Shown: positions 28,901-36,558 of the stretch, one piece after another
Layout: each line of letters begins with the position of its first letter
How positions within the stretch are numbered: position 1 is the stretch's first letter
Source: Microvenator marinus
GTDB lineage: Bacteria; Myxococcota_A; Bradymonadia; Bradymonadales; Bradymonadaceae
Length of the DNA stretch: 64,000 nt
Reading direction: 5' to 3'
Assembly: GCF_007993755.1 (NCBI RefSeq)
Contig: NZ_CP042467.1
Location: 4,488,001 to 4,552,000, forward strand
The notes under the pieces: model-generated
Told to the model about the DNA's origin: nothing
Database searches by the model: none
What the model saw: only the letters and a program-made list of their open reading frames with translations
Made by a program: the position numbers and the translations under genes

Positions 28901-29318
28901 CTGGTTGGAATCCACCAATGTGGACACAAAGAAGTTCTTGAAGCAAGCGTGTACGCAGGGCGCCATCATTCGGCCTCCGTCAAGAGCGGCCAAGAGCACT
29001 CTGGACTATACGCAACCTCTTGAAGACTGGCTCAATCAAGGCCTCAAGGCCCTCTCGCCCAGCCAAACCAAGATTTTTTGTCGTCTCAAGGACAATGTGC
29101 AACCTCTGGTTCAACTGGAGTTGATTGCGCTGCAGTCGGTAAGTGCCGAGGTCAATGTGAATCATCCACTTGTACAGCGTGCGTTGCATTCTTCGGACGC
29201 CCGAAACCTCCTTCTCGTCGCCATTTACGGCACGGTCAACTCGTATTTTCAAGAGGTTACGGACCAACACGAACTCGAGTTCCAGGCCGCTTTGGCAGAG
29301 CTTCTGAGCAAGCAATAA
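25911..29318 (+). CDS. Giant degenerate HSP90-like (GHKL) paralogue
   Basis: 1135 residues. The N-terminus aligns by eye with the HSP90-like ATPase encoded just upstream, but the ATP site is lost. N-box YILELVQAAVANG keeps Glu48 but has Ala52 for Asn and Ala55 for Asp. The G1 equivalent YIGGGF has Tyr74 for Asp, and the G2 equivalent keeps only one Gly (LALGI). The remaining 950 residues show mixed alpha/beta character with no recognised domain; there is no signal peptide or membrane segment. It starts within the previous stop codon. It is probably a non-hydrolysing partner or regulatory subunit (inference). Confidence 0.7.
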   Translation: MSSIDDVIARSRQPGQFKEVRRFTVARSEAMQKMRKFALADPNFYILELVQAAVANGAVYVDISASQRDVTLSYIGGGFKREELEDLFEFLFAAKSDVDVADVRQLALGINAIIGANPKEIVIESGAGTLETTHRVEILDQGKHVQMGMPDKPLDGTFISIKGIDRYKLNSAGAQKEESVLMERCIMAPIPIIYNNDPIFGTASIRHPTLFGFTKTLKVDEGDLYGTIGIPNSNQSAHFRLVTHGVWVQSMPYDHNGQRMGGALSFERLRKSADHSSIVQDEALGEMWFRLQPYFEQLITGVRKESKLAAYDLKGNELDLKEIRNVLRDHKSVVVSSPEITDEQGLHAQRMAEAIGAPLILVASQDLATFRQLFPSYHLVFPQFTADELKLFSKAEWQAPAQPWLAAPETLPPITAKHPSLAGFVEFVEAMPQDFEIRLEAFFPNQKPRTESGIGVEIVVANRRIYSGLVHSNLAGAHVVIHVPIPVSSSLSATQIFGKRATQTDPEDFVNQVILGVEQSLERVLLKTVNTIEDFESDQARTLLQSVMQGRIITEVDEKGILGFRVVSNVLRHDLVEKPLFRTLKGELRSLNDLAKNLNRFGAIYGVNTAIEPDLEGIDSSHVLELHEFEEIALIQMIGYTAYVRVDARDVLVEHKGAQVRDWAFGIREFSDSTLLIESYFPPEDHDMMARKICEDWYENHQDPEMRRHAHRHLVHYLTELMKSGGGAPQWLLELRLFPTNQGLVSMKTIMEEAPVVMMDGWPSDLVALDTDPVNAPREAKIGELKPKEPLTLKLHPVAARALHELELVRPLNVTTKEVDFLAAELSPDLALVHRIQNAALDATLGIQLEGQGDVQVMLMKEREVHHLPQLARNAGVSGVVKVDDLSIVGSVRELEGWLFDQVGIFYHQLVRQVLSGVATGERRNLILKALMQYAARHVMLMEETSGFVVRCTDVVANQVISLPIVETEGGLTTVRQVLQGYLKATATQKYETWVAPWLESTNVDTKKFLKQACTQGAIIRPPSRAAKSTLDYTQPLEDWLNQGLKALSPSQTKIFCRLKDNVQPLVQLELIALQSVSAEVNVNHPLVQRALHSSDARNLLLVAIYGTVNSYFQEVTDQHELEFQAALAELLSKQ

Positions 29319-29359
29319 TCAGCGTTGCCCCAAAAATTGACCCTTCGTTTGAATCTTTG

Positions 29360-29388
29360 TTGACAGGGCCATCTTCCGTATTTATAAC
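29360..29388 (+). promoter_or_regulatory. Sigma70-type promoter of tRNA-Phe
   Basis: TTGACA, a 17-nt spacer, then TATAAC, ending 19 nt upstream of the tRNA-Phe 5' end. Near-consensus housekeeping promoter. Confidence 0.85.
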
Positions 29389-29407
29389 GCCCATCCCTCG
29401 TGGGGTT

Positions 29408-29480
29408 GCGCAGGTAGCTCAGTAGGTAGAGCACGGCCCTGAAAAGGCCGGTGTCGGCGGTTCGAGCCCGCCCCTGCGCA
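29408..29480 (+). tRNA. tRNA-Phe (GAA)
   Basis: 73-nt cloverleaf. The acceptor stem GCGCAGG pairs with CCTGCGC, with discriminator A. The D-stem is GCTC/GAGC, and the anticodon stem CGGCC/GGCCG encloses loop CTGAAAA with anticodon GAA. The T-arm is GGCGG-TTCGAGC-CCGCC. CCA is not encoded. It has its own strong promoter and a perfect intrinsic terminator 3 nt downstream, so it is a single-gene transcription unit. Confidence 0.97.
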
Positions 29481-29483
29481 TAG

Positions 29484-29513
29484 AAAAAAACCGGTCTTTT
29501 GACCGGTTTTTTT
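29484..29513 (+). terminator. Intrinsic terminator after tRNA-Phe
   Basis: Run of A, stem ACCGGTC/GACCGGT with a TTTT loop, then a run of seven T. The symmetric A and T tracts could let it act in both directions. Confidence 0.92.
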
Positions 29514-29603
29514 GTTTCTTGGGCGCTCGTATACAAGTCGAAAGTTTTGGGTTATCAACGCGTTGAAGATTAAAAACTACTGCGAACTGCTCTGGAGGAC
29601 ATG

Positions 29604-30866
29604 ATGAGTCGACTGATGGTTTTGCTCGTTTCGTGCGGGCTACTTGTTGGATGCGAAAAGAAGGCCGAGGAAGCCGCAAACACTGAGGCTCCAAAGGTTG
29701 AGGCACCCGAGATCAAAACGGACAAAGGTGTGGATCTCGAGAAGAAGGTAATCAAACTCGGCGCCCTCAACGACGAAAGCGGACCAGCGGCCGCAATCGG
29801 AAAACCCTACGCACTCGGAAAGCGCATCCTGGCTGAGCAAGTCAATGCCGGAGGCTCCGGACTTCTCCCTGAAGGTTGGACCATTGAGCTCGTCGAGCGC
29901 GACCACGGCTACAACCCTCAAAAGTCGGTGCAGGCGTACAACGAGATCAAAGAAGACGTCCTCTACATCACCACGAGCTTTGGTACCCCAAACACGCTTC
30001 CGCTCCTCAAGAGCCTTGAGCGTGACACCATGATCGCTCAGCCCGCCTCGCTCTCCTCAAAAATGGCCGAGAACAAGCTCACCCCGCCAGCCGGGCCCGC
30101 CTATATTTTTGAGGCTATGCGCGGCATGGATCATGCCGTGCGAATGGCGGGCGGTGCCGATAAAGTCAAAGCGGGAATCGTCTACCAACAAGATGATTAC
30201 GGCCAAGACGGAATCCATGGCTGGGAAGCAGCAGCCGAAGCCCACGGGGTCGAGGTCGTGTCCAAACAAACCATCGCGCCTGGCCAAAAGGACTTCGCCG
30301 CTGTCGTAAGCGCGCTCAAAGATGCCGGCGCCACACACGTCCTCTTGACGGTCTTGCCATCGGCAACCGGGCCAATCCTCGGGACCGCTGCGCAGCTCCA
30401 ATACGCCCCAGTCTTCTACGGTTCGACCCCAAGTTGGACGGACCGTTTCTTTGAGCCCGAAGTGATTCCAGGCGCGGTCTTCGCGAACTTCTACCTGCTC
30501 TCGGGCCTGCCGTATTGGGGCGAGGACCTTCCCGGAATGAAGCCTTTCCTCGAGGCCTATGAAAAGTACGGCAAAGAGAAATCAGGCCCAGATTCCTACA
30601 TTCTGCTTTCCTATATCCAAGGCCTTCAGGGCCTCGAAGCCATCAAGAAAGCCATCGAGGCAAAAGATCTGACCCGTGAAGGCGTCGTGAGCCAGCTTAA
30701 CTCGATGGATGCCTTCAACGCACAAGGTCTTATCGAGCCGATGAACCTCACAAAGGTCCCTTACATCGTCTCGACCAAGACCCGACTGCTCAAGCCAAAG
30801 ATGGAAGAGAAGTCCTGGGAGGTTGTAGACGCGTACGAGGCTCCCGAGAAGTACACCGCCGAGTAA
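29604..30866 (+). CDS. ABC transporter substrate-binding lipoprotein, LivK/leucine-binding type
   Basis: 420 residues from the second of two adjacent ATGs (29604), which has better spacing from GGAGG. The lipobox is LLVGC, followed by a Lys/Glu/Ala-rich spacer. It has the periplasmic-binding type I fold of branched-chain amino-acid receptors: KLGALNDESGPAAAIGKPY (about 50-68), DHGYNPQKSVQAY, and GIVYQQDDYGQDGIHGWEAA. The ligand may be an amino acid, amide or aromatic compound. It is followed 3 bp later by a LivF-type ATPase. No permease or LivG gene is adjacent, so the transporter is either completed elsewhere or this pair works differently. Confidence 0.88.
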   Translation: MSRLMVLLVSCGLLVGCEKKAEEAANTEAPKVEAPEIKTDKGVDLEKKVIKLGALNDESGPAAAIGKPYALGKRILAEQVNAGGSGLLPEGWTIELVERDHGYNPQKSVQAYNEIKEDVLYITTSFGTPNTLPLLKSLERDTMIAQPASLSSKMAENKLTPPAGPAYIFEAMRGMDHAVRMAGGADKVKAGIVYQQDDYGQDGIHGWEAAAEAHGVEVVSKQTIAPGQKDFAAVVSALKDAGATHVLLTVLPSATGPILGTAAQLQYAPVFYGSTPSWTDRFFEPEVIPGAVFANFYLLSGLPYWGEDLPGMKPFLEAYEKYGKEKSGPDSYILLSYIQGLQGLEAIKKAIEAKDLTREGVVSQLNSMDAFNAQGLIEPMNLTKVPYIVSTKTRLLKPKMEEKSWEVVDAYEAPEKYTAE

Positions 30867-30869
30867 AAC

Positions 30870-31643
30870 ATGCTTGTGGTCAGCGGACTTGAGGTGGTCT
30901 ACCACCAAGTTGTTAAGGTGCTAAAAGGACCGAGCCTTCAGGTTCCTGAAGGCGAAATCGTCACCCTCCTAGGCCCAAACGGAGCTGGAAAAACCACCCT
31001 CTTGCGCGCACTAAGCGGCCTACTCAATGTTCACGATGGTGCTATCACCAAAGGCCAAATCACTTGGAAAGGCCAGGATCTCACCAAACTAGGTGCCGAC
31101 GAGATCGTTCGCCTCGGAATCTCACAGGTCCTCGAAGGACGCCGAATACTCGCTGACCTCACGGTGGCTGAGAACCTACGGGCCGGCGCCTACTCAAACC
31201 GCGCTGACGGCCTCGCTAGCACGTTCTACGAACGATTCCCCATCCTGGGTCAGAGGCGCGACCAAAAAGCCGGCTATCTCTCCGGTGGTGAGCAGCAGAT
31301 GCTCGCCATTGCTCGGGCGTTGATGGCTAGGCCGAAGGTGTTACTTCTTGATGAGCCCTCCCTCGGACTCGCGCCGAAAATCGTTCAAGAAGTGGCGGAC
31401 CTGATTCGCGAGATCCACCAAGACGGTTGCACCGTCTTGCTCGTCGAACAGAATGCTCGGCTCGCCTTAGGGCTAGCGAGCTACGGTTATGTCATGGAAA
31501 CAGGTAAGATTGTCCTCGACGGGAATTCAGAAGACCTACTCGAGGACAAAGATATGCAGGAGTTCTACCTCGGGGGAGCCCACGAAGAGGGCGCCTTCAG
31601 AAACGTCAAACACTATCGAAGGAGGAAGCGATGGCTCGCCTAG
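30870..31643 (+). CDS. ABC transporter ATP-binding protein, LivF type
   Basis: 257 residues. Walker A is GPNGAGKTTLLR (about 35-46), the signature LSGGEQQMLAIARAL (about 134-148), Walker B VLLLDEPSLGLAP (about 155-167) and the H-loop equivalent region LLVEQN. The pattern GISQVLEGRRI and EQNARLAL is typical of LivF of branched-chain amino-acid importers. About 20 basic residues extend past the usual end (HYRRRKRW) and overlap the next gene by 13 bp. It partners the binding protein upstream; the membrane subunits are missing here. Confidence 0.9.
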   Translation: MLVVSGLEVVYHQVVKVLKGPSLQVPEGEIVTLLGPNGAGKTTLLRALSGLLNVHDGAITKGQITWKGQDLTKLGADEIVRLGISQVLEGRRILADLTVAENLRAGAYSNRADGLASTFYERFPILGQRRDQKAGYLSGGEQQMLAIARALMARPKVLLLDEPSLGLAPKIVQEVADLIREIHQDGCTVLLVEQNARLALGLASYGYVMETGKIVLDGNSEDLLEDKDMQEFYLGGAHEEGAFRNVKHYRRRKRWLA

Positions 31644-32548
31644 TGCTCGTCCTTCTACTTCTCTTTCCTTGGCCACTCTTGGCCCAAGACGACGTCTTTC
31701 AATCGGTAGAGAATTGGGACTCAAGCGCACTTGTCTTGAGCGCCGAGCGCCTCGGCTCCGGCGACTATCTCGTAGACGTTTGGCGCAATTCAACTCGCCA
31801 TCCGGTCAAAATTAGTGCTGGAAAGGTCGTGTGGGAACCCTCAGCCGAGTACATCTCGGCACTGCAATCTATGGCGAAAAGTGGCGCATTGCCGCAGAAT
31901 CGTGGCACCGCCTGGAGAGACCACGCACGGACCCCTGCCTTCCCGCTGATCGTCACAAGGGCGCGGGTCATTACTCCCTTTGGTGGACTCGAGCTTCAAG
32001 GCGACTCGCTAAACGTGCAAGAAGACCTCGTAAAACACGCGAAACGCTGGTTATTCGAGATCACGAAAGAAGAGCAAAGCCTCGGTCAGATGGACCTTAT
32101 CGTCGACTCCAAGGCGAGTGTGCTCGACCTGATGCAGGTCCTCTTTTCTACCTATGAGATTGGATACTTTCGGCTCAATTTTGTGCTCGGAAAGGGTCAA
32201 GACCTTAGAGTCTTCGAAGCCTTCTCTCCCGTATTGCTCTCTGCGATTCCACCTGACGCGGCATTCGTGCTCGGTGTGTATCCACTGGAGAAGACGATCG
32301 GGTTCAGGCTGCTTGATGGGGGTGTTGATTCCACCAATTGTCCCGCTGGCCACGCGGATTTGGGCCTGACGTTTTGCGCCAAAGATCTCTCGACACTTCG
32401 AAAAGAACTCGAGGAGATGTCGGCACTTCGCCCGCTCATCGTCGCCGGAATTGGACCTGACGTCACACTGGGTCGTGCGATCGAAATACTAGAATTGGTT
32501 GGCGGCCTTAGCGAGCGTCCACCCGTCATTAACCTGGTAGTACAATGA
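31631..32548 (+). CDS. Secreted protein, possibly ExbD/TolR-like fold
   Basis: 305 residues. A Sec signal peptide (about 1-18, ending PLLAQ) precedes a soluble domain. The segments MDLIVDSKASVLDLMQVL (about 155-172) and IVAGIGPDVTLGRAIEILEL (about 271-290) resemble the periplasmic beta-alpha-beta units of ExbD/TolR proteins, where DVPYGRVVxVMD is typical. The N-terminal membrane anchor of ExbD is replaced by a cleavable signal. Assignment is tentative. The ATG has AGGAGG upstream and overlaps the LivF gene by 13 bp. The stop overlaps the next lipoprotein start (ATGA). Confidence 0.6.
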   Translation: MARLVLVLLLLFPWPLLAQDDVFQSVENWDSSALVLSAERLGSGDYLVDVWRNSTRHPVKISAGKVVWEPSAEYISALQSMAKSGALPQNRGTAWRDHARTPAFPLIVTRARVITPFGGLELQGDSLNVQEDLVKHAKRWLFEITKEEQSLGQMDLIVDSKASVLDLMQVLFSTYEIGYFRLNFVLGKGQDLRVFEAFSPVLLSAIPPDAAFVLGVYPLEKTIGFRLLDGGVDSTNCPAGHADLGLTFCAKDLSTLRKELEEMSALRPLIVAGIGPDVTLGRAIEILELVGGLSERPPVINLVVQ

Positions 32549-32859
32549 GAGCATTCGTCCTGATCTCGTTGTTGTTGTGTGGCTGTGCTGGCACTCAGAA
32601 GGCCGATACCAACGCCACTACCAACGCAACGCAGATCGCCTCCAACCCGCAACTTGCCGTGAATCTTTGGGTCGCAGATCATCCCCAGATCAACTCCACA
32701 GTTCAGACTGAACGGCTCAACCTCAGAGACGGCGGGTACGACGTTCTGCTCAGGTCTGGAGCTGAACACTACCTGCTTCGTGTTGAAGAAAAGGGAGATG
32801 TGTGGGAGGTCGTCAGCTCGGCCCCTTGCGACGCCGATTTCCTCATTCCCAGCCTCTAG
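32545..32859 (+). CDS. Small lipoprotein
   Basis: 104 residues. The lipobox is LLCGC (Cys at about 14), followed by an Asn/Thr/Ala-rich spacer and a short beta-rich domain with two Cys near the end (region SSAPCDADF). No family is recognised. It is translationally coupled to the preceding secreted protein, so both are probably envelope partners. Confidence 0.65.
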   Translation: MRAFVLISLLLCGCAGTQKADTNATTNATQIASNPQLAVNLWVADHPQINSTVQTERLNLRDGGYDVLLRSGAEHYLLRVEEKGDVWEVVSSAPCDADFLIPSL

Positions 32860-32892
32860 TCAACACAACCACTAGTAGCAGGAGTAGAAGCT

Positions 32893-33234
32893 ATGAAAGT
32901 AAAAATCTGGCACAACCCACGATGCACCAAGTCCCGTCAAGCCCTCGCACTCCTCGAGGAGAAGGGCATCGACACCGAGATCTATCTCTACATGAAGGAG
33001 CCTCCATCAAAGGCCGCCATCAAGGACGTTTTGAAATCCCTAGGCATCACCGCGCATGAACTCGCGCGGACAAAGGAAGATGCCTTTAAGGAACAAAACC
33101 TCGCTGAGGCCACCGAAGAGGCATTGATCGACGCAATGACCAAAGAGCCGAAATTGATCGAGAGGCCTATCGTGATCTCCACAAAGGGCGCGGTGATCGG
33201 CCGTCCAACCGAAAATGTACTCGAAGTCATTTGA
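32893..33234 (+). CDS. ArsC-family (arsenate reductase-like) protein
   Basis: 113 residues, thioredoxin-fold ArsC/Spx family. The N-terminal WHNPRCTKSRQAL places the catalytic Cys at position 11, with the anion-binding Arg in IERPIVI (about 92-98) and GRPTENV near the C-terminus. The length matches glutaredoxin-dependent ArsC or YffB-like proteins. No other ars genes are nearby, so physiological arsenate reduction is uncertain. The ATG is preceded by a GGAG-containing region about 10 nt upstream. Confidence 0.88.
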   Translation: MKVKIWHNPRCTKSRQALALLEEKGIDTEIYLYMKEPPSKAAIKDVLKSLGITAHELARTKEDAFKEQNLAEATEEALIDAMTKEPKLIERPIVISTKGAVIGRPTENVLEVI

Positions 33235-33294
33235 CCGCATTTGACTCGCCGAAAACCATGATGTAGGTGTCCGCCCCACATGTGGAGGATATTT

Positions 33295-34278
33295 ATGAAA
33301 TGGTTGTGGTTACTTATTGTAATTGGAATGGTTGGATGTGCGGAAACCGAAGAGGGCACTAAGCCTGCACCGGAAATGCCGAATCAAGTGGATGAAAAGG
33401 CAGACGTCCTCACGGCGTTCTACACAGACTTCAGGCAGGAAGTGCCGATGGGCGAGGTCGTATTCGATCGTTATGCTCCCCGCGGACGCCATTACTACGG
33501 CTACGAGATGCAGCTCGACGAAGGCGATATCGTGGCAATCAGCGCCGGTGCCGTCTCACCTCGCTTTGACAGCGTGATCGGACTCTACGGTCCAAAGACC
33601 GATTGGGGTTGGGGAAATGTCCGCGCCGTAAACGACGACAGCGAAGGCACATTGGACAGCCGCCTCGACGTGGAGATCTCAGAGTCGGGCACTTACCTGG
33701 TGCTCGTGCGTGACTACTTCTGGCGCGGAGGAGAGATGTTCGTTTCTCTCGACTGCCTCGGTGGTGCGTGCGACGAGCCAGAAGAAGATGTTTGTGGAGA
33801 CTATATCTGCGCCATCTACTGCGAGAACGGCAACCAGCTTGACCATAACGGTTGCGCAACGTGTTCCTGTAACCCCGAGCCTTCCTGTCAGTGGGTCAAC
33901 CCTGCACCTTGGGTTCGATGTTCGGGCGTGGAGACCTATGCTCAGAATCCAGTGGACGGCACGTGCTGTACCTATCCCTCGCCATGCTTTGCACCAGGAG
34001 AGTGGGAGACCTTCACAGAACCAACCTGTGGTGCCGAGCCGGAGCCAGTCGATCCCGAGCCGGTCGACCCTCCAGCAGGTGAGTGCGTGACGGACGCCGA
34101 TTGTATGCAGACCGGCTGCAGTGGTGAAATCTGCGCAGCCCAGTCCGTGTCATCGATCTGCATCTACCGCCCTGAGTTCGCTTGCTACGACGAGCCAACA
34201 ACCTCGTGTGGCTGCAACAACGGATCGTGTGGTTGGGCGCAAACTGACGAACTCAGCGCGTGTCTCTCGGGAATCTAA
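33295..34278 (+). CDS. Cys-rich lipoprotein with PPC-like domain
   Basis: 327 residues from the ATG at 33295, which has GGAGG 7 nt upstream; a 5-residue longer form is possible. Lipobox IGMVGC, then a beta-sandwich resembling the bacterial pre-peptidase C-terminal (PPC) domain (about 40-160): FDRYAPRGRHYYGYEM, IGLYGPKTDWGW and SESGTYLVLVRD. The second half is Cys-rich (CGDYICAIYC and CSCNPEPSC) with a Glu-Pro/Asp-Pro linker near 250-265. Probably surface-exposed. The stop codon overlaps the stop of the convergent downstream gene. Confidence 0.75.
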   Translation: MKWLWLLIVIGMVGCAETEEGTKPAPEMPNQVDEKADVLTAFYTDFRQEVPMGEVVFDRYAPRGRHYYGYEMQLDEGDIVAISAGAVSPRFDSVIGLYGPKTDWGWGNVRAVNDDSEGTLDSRLDVEISESGTYLVLVRDYFWRGGEMFVSLDCLGGACDEPEEDVCGDYICAIYCENGNQLDHNGCATCSCNPEPSCQWVNPAPWVRCSGVETYAQNPVDGTCCTYPSPCFAPGEWETFTEPTCGAEPEPVDPEPVDPPAGECVTDADCMQTGCSGEICAAQSVSSICIYRPEFACYDEPTTSCGCNNGSCGWAQTDELSACLSGI

Positions 34279-35147
34279 TCCCTCTTGCACCTTTCGCGGT
34301 CCGCCTCGCGCCGCTCGATGACCTCTAAGAAGGCCACCGAAGCTTCGTCACAGGTAATCTGGCCGTCTTCATTCTCGTCCAGATTGGGGGCGCCGCCGAG
34401 TCCATCGATTCGGACCATTCTAAACTTTGAATGCGCATCATTTGAGTTGATCGGTGGTGCGATTCCGCAAAGCACCTCGGTGGACCCGTAGGCCTCAACA
34501 TCGGTGATATTGGCGCTGGTGCCCGAGATTGAATTGGGCGCGTCAAATGTGCCGGAGTATCGAATCGCTTGCCGCTGCCCCGCGAATCTCAAACACGAAC
34601 TCGCGTCTATAGCAAACGTGACGCCGGGATTCCCATCGTCATCGGCATCCACGACCCTCGGATCTTCACCATCGTCAGGGAGCTCCTCGGACAGGGGATC
34701 TTCGAGCTCGACACCCCAGAGGGCCAACTCAAGGGACGAGGTATAGGTGCCCCCAGATCTCAAATCGCTTACAAATCCGCGGTCTAGGTCGATGAACTCG
34801 ATCGAATCTCGTGTGGCTTCTGGAATCAAGACACGCAGCCCGAGGACCGGACTCAAATCGACGCGGCAAATTGTTCGTGTTTCACGCAATGAGCGTCCCG
34901 CTTGTTCGATTTGCACGAGGTACCATGCGTGTGTCAGCTGCTCGTCGTTCAAAACGCAAGTACTGCCTTCATGGACCTGCAGCCACGTGCCGTCCATAGT
35001 TCCCGCGCCGGGACCCTCTCCGAGAGCGAACTCCGAGGTTTCAGAATCAACACCTAGGTCCGCGAGCTCCTGTGGCTCCCAATCAGACTCGCCGCGCTCC
35101 ACCGAACACGCCGTCACAAAAAGGCTCAAAAGGGCAAGCTTCTTCAA
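34275..35147 (-). CDS. Lipoprotein with EF-hand-like segment
   Basis: 290 residues. Lipobox LFVTAC (Cys14), then a beta-rich domain. The C-terminal DENEDGQITCDEA (about 256-268) resembles a calcium-binding EF-hand or dockerin loop, and an acidic DADDDGNPG occurs near 165. No family is recognised. It is the last of three coupled minus-strand genes (lipoprotein, FadL-type porin, this one); its start overlaps the porin stop by 4 bp. The 3' end overlaps the convergent gene by the stop codons only. Confidence 0.7.
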   Translation of the reverse strand: MKKLALLSLFVTACSVERGESDWEPQELADLGVDSETSEFALGEGPGAGTMDGTWLQVHEGSTCVLNDEQLTHAWYLVQIEQAGRSLRETRTICRVDLSPVLGLRVLIPEATRDSIEFIDLDRGFVSDLRSGGTYTSSLELALWGVELEDPLSEELPDDGEDPRVVDADDDGNPGVTFAIDASSCLRFAGQRQAIRYSGTFDAPNSISGTSANITDVEAYGSTEVLCGIAPPINSNDAHSKFRMVRIDGLGGAPNLDENEDGQITCDEASVAFLEVIERREADRERCKRD

Positions 35148-36556
35148 AACCGCACCTCCATCCCCAACGCTCCAATCCAGCCTCCAGACACGTATCCCGG
35201 AAAACCAGGATTACCGGTCTGTAGCCCTTGTGCTTCCGGATAGGCGAGGCCCGTCTGAGGATTGATGGCCGAATCCGGCACTTCATCACAAATCTCGCTA
35301 ACGCCGGGGGCACATTCGGGATGCGTGTCCAACGCGACTTTGTCGGTCTCTCGCTCCATCAAGAACTGAAATTGAAGAAACCACGACCACTCAAGCCCAA
35401 GCCCCGCGACCAAGAGGTCGTGCGATGAGCCGATGGATGCCAAGAATCTGGAGTTATCCACGTAGTTCGTTCGACCTGTCTGATCGGGAACCGGCGACGG
35501 ATCCCAGCCTAATCCCAGCCGCAGACGGCTCTCATCGCTTGTGTCGTATTCAAGCCCAAGCCTGCTGCTCAACACGTCGCTAAACTCTGGCCGTTGCGAT
35601 TGTGTGTCTCGATACTCACTCCATCGGATCCACCGAGCATCCGCAGCAATCTCAAAGGCGCCAATCTCCCATGAGGCACCGAGATTGAAGGAGCTCGGAC
35701 TATATTTTGGCGTCCAGTCGATTCGTTGTGTCTCGGTGCCGGCCGCGCCGGAAACCAAAATCTCATTCTCGCCCTGGATCCGAAATGAAACTGGGCCCCG
35801 GTAACTCAGACCAAGACGAAGATTGAGTGGCAGCGCAACTTGGACCCCGGCCAGCAATCCCCAGCGATTTTCGGTGGTCACGTCTGCATTGATATCGGTA
35901 TTCGATTGGTCTGTGGGGTCTCGCACAAACACATCTGTCCCAACGTTGGCGCCTGTGAGAAAGGTGCCTCCAATCCCGACCGAAAGCCAGTCTGTGGCCC
36001 GATACGCCAAACCAGCCTCTGCCGCAAAGCGTCTAGATTGGCCATCGATCAGTTCAAACTGAAGTTGGTTGCTCGATAGGCGCTCGCGCTCATCGGCAAA
36101 ATGGGTCTTCAAGACCAAGAGTTCGGTGGTGGGTAGATGGGCGATGAATCCCAGGCGCAGCCGCTCGATGCCAAGCGAGGTCACGCCGCTAAACTGAAGC
36201 GCGTAAATCGGAGCGATATCGTCGGTATCTCGCCGAGCGTTGGGCTCTTCACCGCTTGGTGTGCCGTAGCGCGCTCCTTCGATATCCGGGATCTCGTACC
36301 CGCCGGGGCGCGCCTTGAGCAAGATCTGAGCGTTATTGTGGGTCGCGAAGCCGCCAATACTAAAGCCAGGCGTAGAATCTGCGAGGCCTGCAACATTGTA
36401 ATAGATCGACCATGCATCCCCGGAGCTCGCAGACTGAGCGCCCATGGCACTCCCACGCGGCCCAGCGCCGTAGAGATCAAACGGGCCGGCAAATGAGGTC
36501 GAGGCAACTAAACAACCAGCGAGAATAATGCCGAACTGAACCCTCAACGTGTCCAC
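35144..36556 (-). CDS. OMPP1/FadL/TodX-type outer-membrane transporter
   Basis: 470 residues. A signal peptide ends around STSFA. The mature N-terminus (GPFDLYGAGPRGSAMGAQSA, SIYYNVAGLA) is the hatch region typical of FadL-family beta-barrels that take up long-chain fatty acids or other hydrophobic compounds. Alternating strands end with a C-terminal aromatic residue (EVRF), as expected of an outer-membrane barrel. It is flanked on both sides by lipoprotein genes with 2-bp spacing and a 4-bp overlap, so the three likely form one envelope unit. The substrate is unspecified. Confidence 0.88.
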   Translation of the reverse strand: MDTLRVQFGIILAGCLVASTSFAGPFDLYGAGPRGSAMGAQSASSGDAWSIYYNVAGLADSTPGFSIGGFATHNNAQILLKARPGGYEIPDIEGARYGTPSGEEPNARRDTDDIAPIYALQFSGVTSLGIERLRLGFIAHLPTTELLVLKTHFADERERLSSNQLQFELIDGQSRRFAAEAGLAYRATDWLSVGIGGTFLTGANVGTDVFVRDPTDQSNTDINADVTTENRWGLLAGVQVALPLNLRLGLSYRGPVSFRIQGENEILVSGAAGTETQRIDWTPKYSPSSFNLGASWEIGAFEIAADARWIRWSEYRDTQSQRPEFSDVLSSRLGLEYDTSDESRLRLGLGWDPSPVPDQTGRTNYVDNSRFLASIGSSHDLLVAGLGLEWSWFLQFQFLMERETDKVALDTHPECAPGVSEICDEVPDSAINPQTGLAYPEAQGLQTGNPGFPGYVSGGWIGALGMEVRF

Positions 36557-36558
36557 GA

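Noticed and set aside
32893-33234. Arsenic resistance locus
   Set aside because: Only a lone ArsC-family protein is present; no arsR, arsB or acr3 nearby.
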